This document shows positions 9,081 to 17,526 of a stretch of DNA of 64,000 bases, piece by piece. The stretch covers positions 1 through 64,000 of the forward strand of contig CALSRS010000001.1 in the NCBI GenBank assembly GCA_943788815.1, read 5' to 3'. Origin of the DNA: an uncultured Gammaproteobacteria bacterium (GTDB lineage Bacteria; Pseudomonadota; Gammaproteobacteria; Eutrophobiales; Eutrophobiaceae). Under the pieces are notes generated by a model that was given only the letters and a program-made list of their open reading frames with translations, did not search any database and was not told the DNA's origin. Made by a program: the position numbers and the translations under genes. Numbering within the stretch: position 1 is the stretch's first letter; every line of letters starts with the position of its first letter.

Positions 9081-11459
9081 ATGAGAATCAGTGAGGCATG
9101 GTTAAGAGAATTTGTTGATGCAAATTTGTCAACAGAACAATTATCTGACTATCTGACTTTAGCCGGACTTGAAATTGAAGCTGTTGATAAAATCAGTGTT
9201 GATTTTTCTGATGTAGTAGTAGCAAAAGTCCTGAGTAGCGAGAAGGTATCAGGTGCTGATAAGCTTTTAATCTGTCAGATAGATGATGGCACTAATGAAA
9301 TTAAACAGGCAATCTGTGGGGCTGATAATGTTAGGGATAATCATTTTTATCCTTACGCTAAAGTCGGATCAAGTATTGCTGGTGGTCAAATAATAGAGAA
9401 GAAAACTATTCGCAACATCGCGTCTGAAGGGATGTTGTGTTCTGCAAAGGAACTTGGGCTCTCAGACACCTCTTCTGGACTGTATGAAATAGATAAAAAT
9501 GTAGCACCAGGTCTCGCTCTTCAAGAATGCTTATCTATGGATGATATGGTGTTTGATATTTCGATTACCCCTAATCGTGGAGATTGTTTAAGTGTTATAG
9601 GTCTGGCAAGAGAACTGAGTGTATTGACGCGCTCAAATTTCAAAGAAATTGTTGCCAGCCCTGTTGAAGTCAATATCGATGATATTGTGAAGATCAATAT
9701 TGCTGAGTTTGCTGCCTGTCCACGCTATTGCGGAAGAGTAATAAAAGGCATTGATGCTAATGCAGTTACACCTGTGTGGGTCCAGGAACGTTTACGTCGC
9801 TCTGGCATTCGATCAATCAATATCGTAGTTGATTTTAGCAATTATGTCATGTTAGAAATGGGGCAACCCATGCATGCATTTGACCTCCAGAAATTAAGTG
9901 GAGAAATATCAGTACGTCTGGCAAAAAAACAGGAGAAATTAGATTTACTGGATGGTGAAGAGTATTTATTAAAAGAAAATACATTGGTCATTAGTGATGA
10001 TTCAGGTGCAATTGCCATGGCCGGTATTATGGGAGGGGAGGCTACAGGGGTGACTCAGGATACAAAATCAGTTTTTCTTGAGTCTGCCTACTTTTCTCCT
10101 GCGCATATTATGGGGCGGGCCAGGCAATACGGGCTACATACTGATGCCTCTCACCGTTTTGAACGAGGTGTAGACCCACAACCTGCCGAAATGGCATTAG
10201 AAAGATTGTCGTCATTATTGATTGAATTCTGCGGTGGTAATGCAGGACCGATAGTAAATGTTTCATCAGAAAAAAATCTGCCCGACCGACAATCAATATC
10301 CTTGAGAAAAGTACAGGTTAAGAGACTGTTAGGAATAAAGATTTCTGACTCCAGGATTGGTGAAATATTAGAAAATCTGGGATTTGGACTTACGGTCAAT
10401 GATATTGGTTGGTTAGTGACAGTTCCTTCATACAGATTTGATATTGAATCAGAAGTTGATCTCATTGAAGAAATTGCAAGAATTCATGGATATGATCAAA
10501 TTAATGAATCATTGCCGGCAGTTCGCATGAATCTAGCAAAAAAACATGACCGACAGAGAATTCATTTATCACTGGTTCATGCTATGACAGATATGGGATA
10601 CACAGAAGTCATCAATTATAGTTTTGTTGATAAATCGTTTCAGGCAAAGATAAGTGGAGATGCTGATGAATTGTGTCTCCTTAATCCCATATCCAGTGAA
10701 TTGGCCGTGATGAGAAAATCCTTGTTACCTGGTTTGCTTTCCACTCTGCAATTTAATGTAAAACGACAGCAAAACCGATTGAGAATATTTGAAATCGGAC
10801 GTTGTTTTAATCTTGAAAATGGTCAAATTCAGGAAGACAAGTTGCTCTCTGGATTAGCGTATGGAAATATAGATAAAAAACAATGGGGTACTGATGAAAT
10901 AACAAGTGATTTCTATCATATTAAATCTGATGTGGAATCTATATTAGGTCAGTTTCTTGATGCTAAGGCTTTAAGTTATGAAAATTCAGATATCCAGGCC
11001 CTGCATCCTCATCAAAATGCAAAAATTTTCTATAAAAATCAGAATATTGGCTATATAGGAATGGTAAACCCTCAGATTCAACAATCATTAGAGTTGGTGT
11101 CTCCCACGTTTATATTTGAATTAGATATTGCTGGATTACCTGCTGAAAAGTCACTAAAATACGTGAAAATCAGTAAATATCCGTCAATTAGACGCGATAT
11201 TTCTATCATTGTCGATGAAAAGTTGCCCGCAATAAATGTCATAAATTGCATAGAACAAGAGGTTGCCGGGTTGTTGGATAACCTAGAGTTGTTTGACGTA
11301 TATCAAGGGGAAGGTATTGATCTAGAGAAAAAAAGTCTTGCATTGGGCTTGACCTTTCGAAGATCTTCCAGCACTCTAACGGATGAGGAGGCAGACGTTG
11401 TGATAAGCAACGTCTTAATTTCATTACATAATCAGTTTGGAGCAATTTTGAGAGAGTAG
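9081..11459 (+). CDS. pheT: phenylalanyl-tRNA synthetase beta subunit
   Basis: PheT contributes tRNA recognition and editing of mischarged Tyr-tRNA(Phe). The product has 792 residues, as in E. coli. The N-terminal MRISEAWLREFV segment is followed by an EMAP-like tRNA-binding domain (near residues 40-150), then B3/B4 editing, B5 and catalytic-like domains, and a C-terminal ferredoxin-like anticodon-binding domain (SIRRDISIIVDE onward). A TTG lies directly in front of the ATG but is an unlikely start. ihfA begins 3 bases after the stop, an arrangement conserved in gammaproteobacteria. Confidence 0.96.
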   Translation: MRISEAWLREFVDANLSTEQLSDYLTLAGLEIEAVDKISVDFSDVVVAKVLSSEKVSGADKLLICQIDDGTNEIKQAICGADNVRDNHFYPYAKVGSSIAGGQIIEKKTIRNIASEGMLCSAKELGLSDTSSGLYEIDKNVAPGLALQECLSMDDMVFDISITPNRGDCLSVIGLARELSVLTRSNFKEIVASPVEVNIDDIVKINIAEFAACPRYCGRVIKGIDANAVTPVWVQERLRRSGIRSINIVVDFSNYVMLEMGQPMHAFDLQKLSGEISVRLAKKQEKLDLLDGEEYLLKENTLVISDDSGAIAMAGIMGGEATGVTQDTKSVFLESAYFSPAHIMGRARQYGLHTDASHRFERGVDPQPAEMALERLSSLLIEFCGGNAGPIVNVSSEKNLPDRQSISLRKVQVKRLLGIKISDSRIGEILENLGFGLTVNDIGWLVTVPSYRFDIESEVDLIEEIARIHGYDQINESLPAVRMNLAKKHDRQRIHLSLVHAMTDMGYTEVINYSFVDKSFQAKISGDADELCLLNPISSELAVMRKSLLPGLLSTLQFNVKRQQNRLRIFEIGRCFNLENGQIQEDKLLSGLAYGNIDKKQWGTDEITSDFYHIKSDVESILGQFLDAKALSYENSDIQALHPHQNAKIFYKNQNIGYIGMVNPQIQQSLELVSPTFIFELDIAGLPAEKSLKYVKISKYPSIRRDISIIVDEKLPAINVINCIEQEVAGLLDNLELFDVYQGEGIDLEKKSLALGLTFRRSSSTLTDEEADVVISNVLISLHNQFGAILRE

Positions 11460-11462
11460 ATT

Positions 11463-11765
11463 ATGGGGGCATTGACCAAAGCAGATATGGCAGAAATGCT
11501 TTACCAGGAGCTTGGCTTAAATAAACGTGAAGCCAAGGAACTGGTAGAGATGTTTTTTGAGGAAATTAGGGCGTCACTGGAATCTGGAAATCAGGTTAAA
11601 TTATCTGGGTTTGGTAATTTTGACCTAAGGGACAAGAATCAGCGTCCAGGCCGTAATCCCAAAACGGGAGAAGAAATACCAATCAGCGCCCGACGAGTCG
11701 TCACATTTCGGCCCGGGCAGAAGCTAAAATCGAGAGTTGAATCTTATGTTGGAAGCATCCAATAA
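11463..11765 (+). CDS. ihfA: integration host factor alpha subunit
   Basis: IHF-alpha pairs with IHF-beta to bind specific DNA sites and bend DNA sharply, acting in recombination, replication and transcription. The product has 100 residues. Family marks are the ALTKADMAE start, KLSGFGNF, the DNA-intercalating arm [11 protein letters not shown] with its proline, and [20 protein letters not shown] and its place directly behind pheT favour the alpha subunit over HU. Its last 20 bases overlap the start of the next gene. Confidence 0.96.
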   Translation: MGALTKADMAEMLYQELGLNKREAKELVEMFFEEIRASLESGNQVKLSGFGNFDLRDKNQRPGRNPKTGEEIPISARRVVTFRPGQKLKSRVESYVGSIQ

Positions 11766-12102
11766 CACTGAATTACCCGCAATTCCGGGCAAACGATATT
11801 TTACAATAGGTGAAGTAAGCGATCTTTGTGCCGTAAAACCTCACGTTTTACGCTACTGGGAGCAGGAATTTCCTCAATTAAAACCGCTAAAACGTCGTGG
11901 AAACCGTCGTTATTACCAGCGTCATGATGTGATAATTATTCGTCAAATTCGTAGTTTGTTGTATGAACATGGATTTACTATTGGTGGTGCGCGATTAAAA
12001 CTATCTGGCACTGAAGCTAAGGATGATTCCAACCAGAGCCAACAAATCATCAAGCAATTAAGAAGCGAGCTTGAACAAGTGTTGGACCTGTTAAAGCGAT
12101 AA
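11746..12102 (+). CDS. MerR-family transcriptional regulator of the ihfA-linked type
   Basis: This is a small DNA-binding regulator of 118 residues. It has a MerR helix-turn-helix and wing ([25 protein letters not shown], then [13 protein letters not shown]) and a short coiled-coil tail that would dimerise; no effector domain follows. A MerR-like gene in this position after ihfA is widespread in Pseudomonas-like genomes, but its targets are not known to me. The ATG at 11746 gives the family N-terminus (MLEASNN); a TTG nine bases earlier is open but less likely. It overlaps ihfA by 20 bases and is therefore cotranscribed. Confidence 0.9.
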   Translation: MLEASNNTELPAIPGKRYFTIGEVSDLCAVKPHVLRYWEQEFPQLKPLKRRGNRRYYQRHDVIIIRQIRSLLYEHGFTIGGARLKLSGTEAKDDSNQSQQIIKQLRSELEQVLDLLKR

Positions 12103-12252
12103 TAAACATACCAATACCCAGCAATAAGTTTTCATTTTAATCCCACGTTATTTTTCCATTAAGATATCGTTATACAACAATCTACAGAACACATGATTGT
12201 TGCTAGAGTTAGCTGTGTATATATGTAATATACGGCTATTAGTAAATTGAAA

Positions 12253-12332
<80 letters not shown>

Positions 12333-12404
12333 GTCAATCTAAAAGTGAATTTGTTTATTGATTTAAACAAGATGAATCAAACTTTTAAAAATAAGGCTTA
12401 ATTG

Positions 12405-14234
12405 ATGTGCGGAATTATAGGCGCAATTGGTCATAATAATATAACGAATGTCTTAACTACTGGTCTTTCTCGCCTTGAATACAGGGGCTATGATTCTGCA
12501 GGTATCGCTGTCATTGATGATTCGGAAAATATCCGAGTTAAAAAGTGTTTGGGAAAAGTTAAAGACCTATTATATCTACTGCAACAAGATTCAATAACAG
12601 GTTCAACGGGAATTGCTCATACTCGATGGGCCACTCATGGCGCACCTTCTACAATAAATGCACATCCTCATGTTTGCATGGATGAAATTGCAATTGTACA
12701 CAACGGTATAATCGAAAATTACAATCCACTACGTCAAGAGTTAATAGAACGTGGATATCAATTCCAGTCTGAGACAGACACAGAAGTGATAGTCAAACAG
12801 GTGCATTTTAGTTTGACTAAGGATGCTGACCCTTTGCTTGCAGTGAAAAATACACTTAAATTATTAGAGGGGTCATACGCTATAGGCCTCATTTTTAAAA
12901 ATCATCCAGAGCGGATAATTGCAGCACGCCATGGAAGTCCATTAATAATAGGCATAGGTGAAAATCAATATTTTATTGCCTCAGATATTTTTGCCTTACT
13001 GCCATTCACAAGAAAATATATTGTTTTGGAAGAAGGTGATATTGCAGATGTCGATTTAAATCATGGATTGCGAATTTTTAATTCAGATCTAAGTATGGTA
13101 GAGCGTCATCAGCAATATACAGAATTGCCACATGAAGAAGTTGCTAAATCTGGATTTCGTCATTATATGTTAAGCGAGATATTTCAACAGCCGGAAGCAA
13201 TTGAAAACACTTTGAAACGCAATATTTCTGGTGACAAGTTTTTAATATCTGAGCAAGACGATCAGGATTTCTTGAAAAAATTAAAGGCTGTGCACATTGT
13301 TGCCTGCGGGACAAGCTATCATGCGGGCTTAGTTGCCAGGCATTGGTTTGAAACCCTTGCAGGTATACCGTGTACAGTAGATATAGCTAGTGAATACCGT
13401 TATTTTGATTCATATATAGCGCCAGATACATTGTTTGTTGTTATTTCACAGTCTGGTGAAACTGCAGATACATTAGCTGCACTCCAAAAAGCAAAGTCCA
13501 GAGAATACCTGGCAACATTAGGAATTTGTAACGTCCCTGAAAGTTCACTGACTCGAGAAACCGATTTAACTATGATGACAGTCGCGGGGATTGAAATTGG
13601 AGTAGCATCAACAAAGGCTTTTACTACACAACTTTTAAATCTTTTGACTCTGAGCTTAGCTATAGCTCATGCAAAACAATCCAGAAATGTTAATAGTAAC
13701 GAATGGTTAAGTCAGTTACATAAGATACCTGAGAATATGCACAAAATTTTAAAGCTCGATGAGCATATTCAAGAAATTGCCGAACGTTTCGTTTCAAAAG
13801 ATCATGCCTTATATCTGGGGAGAGGGATTATGCTCCCCATAGCAATGGAAGGTGCATTAAAACTAAAAGAAGTTTCTTATATACATGCTGAAGCCTACGC
13901 AGCAGGTGAATTAAAACATGGGCCACTTGCGTTGGTTGACGATAATATGCCGGTGATTGCTGTTGCGCCAAACAATGAATTGCTTACTAAATTGGTATCC
14001 AACCTTCAGGAAGTACATGCCAGAGGTGGGGAGCTATTTGTATTTGCCGATACAATGGTAGACCTGGACAGATTTGATAACGCTCATAAACTTAGATTAG
14101 ATGTGGAAAATAATTTTTTAGCGCCAATATATTATTCTATACCGATGCAATTATTGGCTTATCATGTCGCTGTGTTAAAGGGCGCTGATGTGGACCAGCC
14201 CAGAAATCTTGCCAAATCAGTAACAGTGGAGTAG
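12405..14234 (+). CDS. glmS: glutamine--fructose-6-phosphate aminotransferase
   Basis: GlmS makes glucosamine-6-phosphate from fructose-6-phosphate and glutamine, the first step to UDP-GlcNAc for peptidoglycan and lipid A. At 609 residues it has the exact length of E. coli GlmS. The start must be the ATG at 12405, because Cys2 becomes the N-terminal nucleophile of the glutaminase domain (MCGIIGAIG); a TTG three bases earlier is rejected. Two SIS sugar isomerase domains follow (CGTSYHA, SQSGETADT, STKAFTTQ), and the C-terminus ends in the conserved PRNLAKSVTVE. That terminal segment is the DNA read by TnsD in Tn7-bearing bacteria, and accessory DNA follows immediately. Confidence 0.97.
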   Translation: MCGIIGAIGHNNITNVLTTGLSRLEYRGYDSAGIAVIDDSENIRVKKCLGKVKDLLYLLQQDSITGSTGIAHTRWATHGAPSTINAHPHVCMDEIAIVHNGIIENYNPLRQELIERGYQFQSETDTEVIVKQVHFSLTKDADPLLAVKNTLKLLEGSYAIGLIFKNHPERIIAARHGSPLIIGIGENQYFIASDIFALLPFTRKYIVLEEGDIADVDLNHGLRIFNSDLSMVERHQQYTELPHEEVAKSGFRHYMLSEIFQQPEAIENTLKRNISGDKFLISEQDDQDFLKKLKAVHIVACGTSYHAGLVARHWFETLAGIPCTVDIASEYRYFDSYIAPDTLFVVISQSGETADTLAALQKAKSREYLATLGICNVPESSLTRETDLTMMTVAGIEIGVASTKAFTTQLLNLLTLSLAIAHAKQSRNVNSNEWLSQLHKIPENMHKILKLDEHIQEIAERFVSKDHALYLGRGIMLPIAMEGALKLKEVSYIHAEAYAAGELKHGPLALVDDNMPVIAVAPNNELLTKLVSNLQEVHARGGELFVFADTMVDLDRFDNAHKLRLDVENNFLAPIYYSIPMQLLAYHVAVLKGADVDQPRNLAKSVTVE

Positions 14235-14260
14235 CGATAGCAATGTTTTATCCTTATTAA
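14199..14260 (+). other. attTn7-like site: conserved glmS 3' end and insertion zone
   Basis: The last codons of glmS encode PRNLAKSVTVE, the conserved stretch recognised by TnsD. In E. coli, Tn7 inserts about 25 bases past the stop. Core gene content ends here and mobile-type DNA begins within about 25 bases. No Tn7 end sequences or tns genes are visible, so only the hotspot, not a Tn7 insertion, is supported. Confidence 0.4.
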
Positions 14261-14352
14261 CTCCCCTTCTTTTCGCATCAACACCTCATAAAAGAGGTTT
14301 CGTAGAACTCGAAATAACCCTCGAAATTAAACTTTCCTTTATTAGGGGAGTT
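14259..14352. repeat. inverted repeat flanking a hairpin-rich non-coding patch
   Basis: AACTCCCCT (14259-14267) and AGGGGAGTT (14344-14352) are exact inverted copies 76 bases apart. Between them lie a small hairpin ACCTC/GAGGT (14283-14298) and two direct copies of CTCGAAAT. A further ACTCGAAATAA occurs at about 14656 inside the next-but-one ORF. The layout could be an element end or a replication origin of a small element; this is inference. Confidence 0.45.
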
Positions 14353-14370
14353 GATGAGTATTATTGGCAA

Positions 14371-14571
14371 TTGATAAGAGTCATAGAGGAGTTAAGAGGG
14401 AAGTCTTGGATGTATAAAGAGATATCCGACCATCTCAAATCAAGAGGATTCGTGTCTAGGAGAGGTAAACCCCTGTCTCCACAGTTGGTTGAACGGATGT
14501 ATAAGAAGTATTTGAAGAAAATAGAGAACGAGTCCATCAAGAACATATCGATAGAATTAATAAAATCGTAA
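14371..14571 (+). CDS. short recombinase-like helix-turn-helix protein, possibly a remnant
   Basis: The 66-residue frame resembles the small DNA-binding part of serine recombinases or similar HTH proteins. A helix pair is followed by RGFVSRRGKPLSP and a basic YKKYLKK tail, the arrangement seen in segments that read 'new rule, plus this motif, pick a partner helix'. The only start is TTG, or an internal ATG at 14410, and no Shine-Dalgarno is visible. The frame is open upstream past the inverted repeat into the glmS tail without an ATG, so this may be the 3' remnant of a larger gene. No catalytic domain is present. Function is not assigned. Confidence 0.35.
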   Translation: MIRVIEELRGKSWMYKEISDHLKSRGFVSRRGKPLSPQLVERMYKKYLKKIENESIKNISIELIKS

Positions 14572-14645
14572 AAGTGATATATGGGTGTGTGAGGTAGTGT
14601 TTTACGATTTCTGTCTAGATAAATAGATGGTAAAGATGGATAGAA

Positions 14646-14906
14646 ATGATTAAAAATACTCGAAATAATAGGTTAATGGGGTCTATTGATGGACCCTCTG
14701 ATGTCTCTTATAGGTTATTTGTGAGGGATTTTATAGAGGATATAGAGTTCTCACGTCCATTTGCTGTCACTTTGACCATGAACTCTGTCCAATGGAGGAG
14801 TCATAGTCAGAATTTCAGACATTTCATGAATAGGTTAAATCAATCGTTCCTCAAAAATAGTTATAGGAGGTATGGTAAAAGGTTAACTGGTACTTTAATC
14901 GATTAG
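14646..14906 (+). pseudogene. truncated Rep-like protein, N-terminal part only
   Basis: The 86-residue ORF contains RPFAVTLTM followed by NFRHFMNRLNQSFLKNSYRRYGKRL. I recognise this as similar to the start of rolling-circle-like Rep proteins of small marine and enteric elements. In those proteins a segment with a His-hydrophobic-His metal motif follows soon after; here the frame ends at once (KRLTGTLID) with no such motif. The ATG is plausible but has a poor ribosome site. I read it as the decayed head of a Rep gene. The assignment is from memory of the family and is tentative. Confidence 0.4.
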
Positions 14907-14916
14907 TCGATAAATT

Positions 14917-15738
14917 ATGATCAAAAAATCAATATTACTAATTTCGATCGGATTAATTTGTAGTTACTTTTTAGTATCAATCTGCCTGTCCATGCAAACA
15001 ACACGAAACGATATCTCAATAGTCATAACCGATCCAAAGGTCAATCCAGTTGCATTAAAAGTTGCAGTAATAGGAGATCCTCACTTATCAGAACATGCTG
15101 ATTCGCTTTCACAATTCCGTACCTTGATATCAACGGTTAAAGACGCTAATCCCGACCTAATTGTTTTTGTTGGGGACTATATAAAGAATCCACGCGATAT
15201 AGTCGATATGTCAACTCATCGTAAGAATATTATTAACGCAATAAAACTTGTCGACCCCATTCCTAATGCAGTAGTTCTCGGGAACTATGAAAGTTGGTCT
15301 AATCCAAAAGAATGGTATGCATCATTTTCTCGTGCTGGTTTGAATGTAATGGAAAATGAAATAGGTTTGATCGAAACATCAAGTGGACTTGTTTGCATCC
15401 GAGGATTCGGGGACGACTATACAGGGCAGTACCGTTATATTGATTTCCCACAAGCATGTAATGATGTGCCGAAAATATCGATTACTCATGATCCATCAGT
15501 AGCATTCTACGAAGAAGTAAAAGGATTAGTTATCGCTGGTCATACTCACTGTGGTCAAGTTAGAATACCGTTTATAGGTGCTTTATGGGTACCATCGACT
15601 GCTCCGTCAGAGGGACACTGTGGTTTATATATTGATAATGAAAAAACACTTTTTGTAACCTCTGGTATAGGAACAAGTATTTTACCGTTACGTTATGGAG
15701 CGCAATCCCAATGGGATTTATTAAAGATTCAATATTAA
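14917..15738 (+). CDS. membrane-anchored calcineurin-like metallophosphoesterase with altered GNH motif
   Basis: This 273-residue protein has an N-terminal hydrophobic anchor (residues 4-25) and a calcineurin-like phosphoesterase fold. The metal motifs are GDPH (near residue 53), VGDY, a GNYES where the family normally has GN-H-D/E, THD, and GHTHCGQ. The general family is YkuE/YaeI-like, whose members include lipid-phosphate phosphatases of the cell envelope; the substrate here is unknown. The His of the GNH motif, which assists catalysis, is replaced by Tyr, so activity may be altered. It lies in the glmS-proximal accessory patch, right before an IS element, and is likely acquired cargo. The ATG has no good Shine-Dalgarno. 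Confidence 0.85.
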   Translation: MIKKSILLISIGLICSYFLVSICLSMQTTRNDISIVITDPKVNPVALKVAVIGDPHLSEHADSLSQFRTLISTVKDANPDLIVFVGDYIKNPRDIVDMSTHRKNIINAIKLVDPIPNAVVLGNYESWSNPKEWYASFSRAGLNVMENEIGLIETSSGLVCIRGFGDDYTGQYRYIDFPQACNDVPKISITHDPSVAFYEEVKGLVIAGHTHCGQVRIPFIGALWVPSTAPSEGHCGLYIDNEKTLFVTSGIGTSILPLRYGAQSQWDLLKIQY

Positions 15739-15755
15739 ACAAAGCGTAAAATCTG

Positions 15756-15813
15756 TAACTGTATCCCGTCAAAGCATATGAGACAGAATTGAGCTGATTT
15801 CTAAGAGAGACTT
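15756..15813 (+). repeat. left terminal inverted repeat of the IS
   Basis: It aligns to the reverse complement of 17211-17267 with one gap. Identical blocks are TAACTGTA, CGTCAAA and AAGAGAGACTT, with scattered mismatches between them. Confidence 0.8.
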
Positions 15814-15847
15814 CTGATAAGTTAAACTTATAAATAGGAGTCTCATT

Positions 15848-16207
15848 ATGAGCAATAATAGCGAGAAATTAGTTAAAGATATACGTCGTCGTACCCGTAA
15901 GAAGTATTCCTCTGAAGAAAAGATCCGAATTGTACTGGAAGGGATGCGTGGAGAAGAAAGCATTGCCGAGCTGTGTCGCCGTGAAGGATTGAATCAAAAC
16001 GTGTATTACCGCTGGAGTAAGGAGTTCCTGGAAGCGGGTAAACAGCGTCTGGCGGGCGATATAAAACGGGAAGCAAACTCCACTGAAGTGACCGACCTGA
16101 AGAAAGAAAATGACCAGCTCAAACGCCTGGTGGCTGACATCATGCTGAAGAACGAGGTACTTAAAAAAAGTGTGCTTGGCTTGGAGTCGACCTGGGAAGA
16201 CGAATGA
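15848..16207 (+). CDS. IS3-family transposase OrfA
   Basis: This 119-residue protein has an N-terminal helix-turn-helix of the transposase_8 type (RKKYSSEEKIRIVLEGMRGEESIAEL, then RREGLNQNVYYRW) and a C-terminal leucine-rich coiled coil (LKKENDQLKRLVADIMLKNEVLKK), as in IS3 OrfA proteins that bind the IS ends and multimerise. A good Shine-Dalgarno (AGGAG) precedes the ATG. Its stop overlaps the OrfB start in ATGA, so the two are translationally coupled. Confidence 0.93.
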   Translation: MSNNSEKLVKDIRRRTRKKYSSEEKIRIVLEGMRGEESIAELCRREGLNQNVYYRWSKEFLEAGKQRLAGDIKREANSTEVTDLKKENDQLKRLVADIMLKNEVLKKSVLGLESTWEDE

Positions 16208-17190
16208 GTCTTTCAGCAGCTGAAAAGCTGGAAGTGATCCGCTTGGTAGAGGCGTCGGAATTACCCGTGAAACGCACTCTGGCCGAGTTAGGTGTGAGCC
16301 GCAGCAGTTTCTATCGTTGGTATCGGCAATACCTGGATGATGGTCCAGAGGGCCTGGAGCCAGATAATCGGTCCCCGAGACAGTTCTGGAATAAGATACC
16401 TGAGATGGTGAAGGAGCAGTGTCTGGAGCTCGCGTTACAGTACCCTGACAAATCGCCTCGGGAACTTGCCTGGACCATCACCGATGAGCACAACTACTTC
16501 ATCTCGGAATCCAGCGTTTATCGACTGTTAAAGCAGTACGATCTCATTACCAGTCCTGCTTATATCCTGATGCAAGCGGGTGATTCGTTTCAGAATCCAA
16601 CACGACGAGTCAACGAGCTTTGGCAGACTGACTTCACCTACTTTCGTATTGTTGGTTGGGGGTGGTATTACCTGTCCACTGTTCTAGATGATTACTCCCG
16701 CTACATCATTGCCTGGAAGTTAACAACCAGCATGGCAGCTGATGACGTGAAGCAGACGCTGGATGCGGCGATTGAGACCACGGGAGTCAACGAGATAACG
16801 GTCAAACACCGACCTCGCTTACTGAGTGATAACGGGCCTTGTTATATCTCCTCGGAATTGAAGGATTATCTGAGTAAATATCAGATGCAACACACCCGTG
16901 GCGCACCGTACCATCCCATGACACAAGGCAAGATAGAGCGATATCACCGCTCCATGAAGAACGTCGTGAAGCTGGAGCACTATTATTATCCGTGGGAACT
17001 CGAACATGCTATCCGGCAATTTGTACAATACTACAATCATGAACGTTACCATGAGTCACTTGATAATATTACGCCGGCAGATATGTATTTTGGCCGCTAT
17101 CATGAAATTATGGATAGAAGAACCATTATCAAATACGAAACATTACAACAGAGGAGAAAGGAAAATTTAAGAATATATATAAATCAGTGA
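16204..17190 (+). CDS. IS3-family transposase OrfB (DDE integrase)
   Basis: This 328-residue catalytic transposase subunit starts with its own helix-turn-helix (LAELGVSRSSFYRWYRQY), followed by an rve integrase core. The acidic triad is visible as WQTDFTYF, SDNGPCY and KIERYHRS. The ORF is full length and shows no frameshift or internal stop, so the element may still be active. Having an in-frame ATG start overlapping orfA by four bases (ATGA) differs from classical IS3, where OrfAB is made by frameshifting. Confidence 0.93.
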   Translation: MSLSAAEKLEVIRLVEASELPVKRTLAELGVSRSSFYRWYRQYLDDGPEGLEPDNRSPRQFWNKIPEMVKEQCLELALQYPDKSPRELAWTITDEHNYFISESSVYRLLKQYDLITSPAYILMQAGDSFQNPTRRVNELWQTDFTYFRIVGWGWYYLSTVLDDYSRYIIAWKLTTSMAADDVKQTLDAAIETTGVNEITVKHRPRLLSDNGPCYISSELKDYLSKYQMQHTRGAPYHPMTQGKIERYHRSMKNVVKLEHYYYPWELEHAIRQFVQYYNHERYHESLDNITPADMYFGRYHEIMDRRTIIKYETLQQRRKENLRIYINQ

Positions 17191-17210
17191 AACAAGACTA
17201 TAATAGTTAA

Positions 17211-17267
17211 AAGTCTCTCTTAATATTTACGCTATTTTGTCCCAAATCTTTTGACGACTTACAGTTA
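17211..17267 (+). repeat. right terminal inverted repeat of the IS
   Basis: It is the inverted partner of 15756-15813 and ends in TACAGTTA. The last bases overlap the ATG of the adjoining receiver fragment. Confidence 0.75.
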
Positions 17268-17515
17268 TGGAAAATGATTTTGATCTTGTCTTAATGGATG
17301 TACAAATGCCTGTCATGGATGGACGTACTGCAACAAAGAAAATAAGGGAATATGAAAAAGAAAACAATCGCCCTCATTTACCAATTATTGCCTTGACTGC
17401 ACATGCTATAAAAGAAGAAGTTGATTTATGTATAGAAGCAGGCTGTGATAGTCACCTGAGTAAGCCGGTTAAAAAGTCGACCTTGATTTCAACAATACAA
17501 TCATTTTTCAATTGA
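17267..17515 (+). pseudogene. C-terminal two thirds of a receiver (REC) domain, cut by the IS
   Basis: The 82 residues begin ENDFDLVLMDVQMPVMDG, containing the phosphoacceptor Asp, and end with the conserved Thr/Ala turn (LTAHA) and Lys in HLSKPV. A complete receiver has about 120 residues; the first beta strand with its acidic pair is missing, and the right IS end sits where it should be. The sequence style is that of the receiver at the C-terminus of a hybrid histidine kinase. The missing head is not present on the other side of the IS, so a larger deletion accompanied the rearrangement. The fragment could not fold as a working receiver. Confidence 0.85.
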
Positions 17516-17526
17516 TATATTTATTG

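Larger units (their letters stand above)
15756..17267 (+). mobile_element. IS3-family-like insertion sequence, about 1.5 kb
   Basis: Two transposase ORFs are bounded by imperfect inverted repeats of about 58 bases. Both ends begin TAACTGTA, share GTCAAA and a GACA block, and end in an exact AAGAGAGACTT. If the mobile ends follow the TG...CA rule, the element would be 15760-17263. No clear target duplication is seen: the adjoining triplets are AAC on the left and GTT on the right. The element is visibly richer in G and C than its surroundings, consistent with recent entry. Its right end abuts a beheaded receiver-domain gene. Confidence 0.85.

Noticed and set aside
14235-14371. Tn7 end at the glmS insertion site
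   Set aside because: No TGTGGG-type end and no tns genes were seen; only the target position fits.
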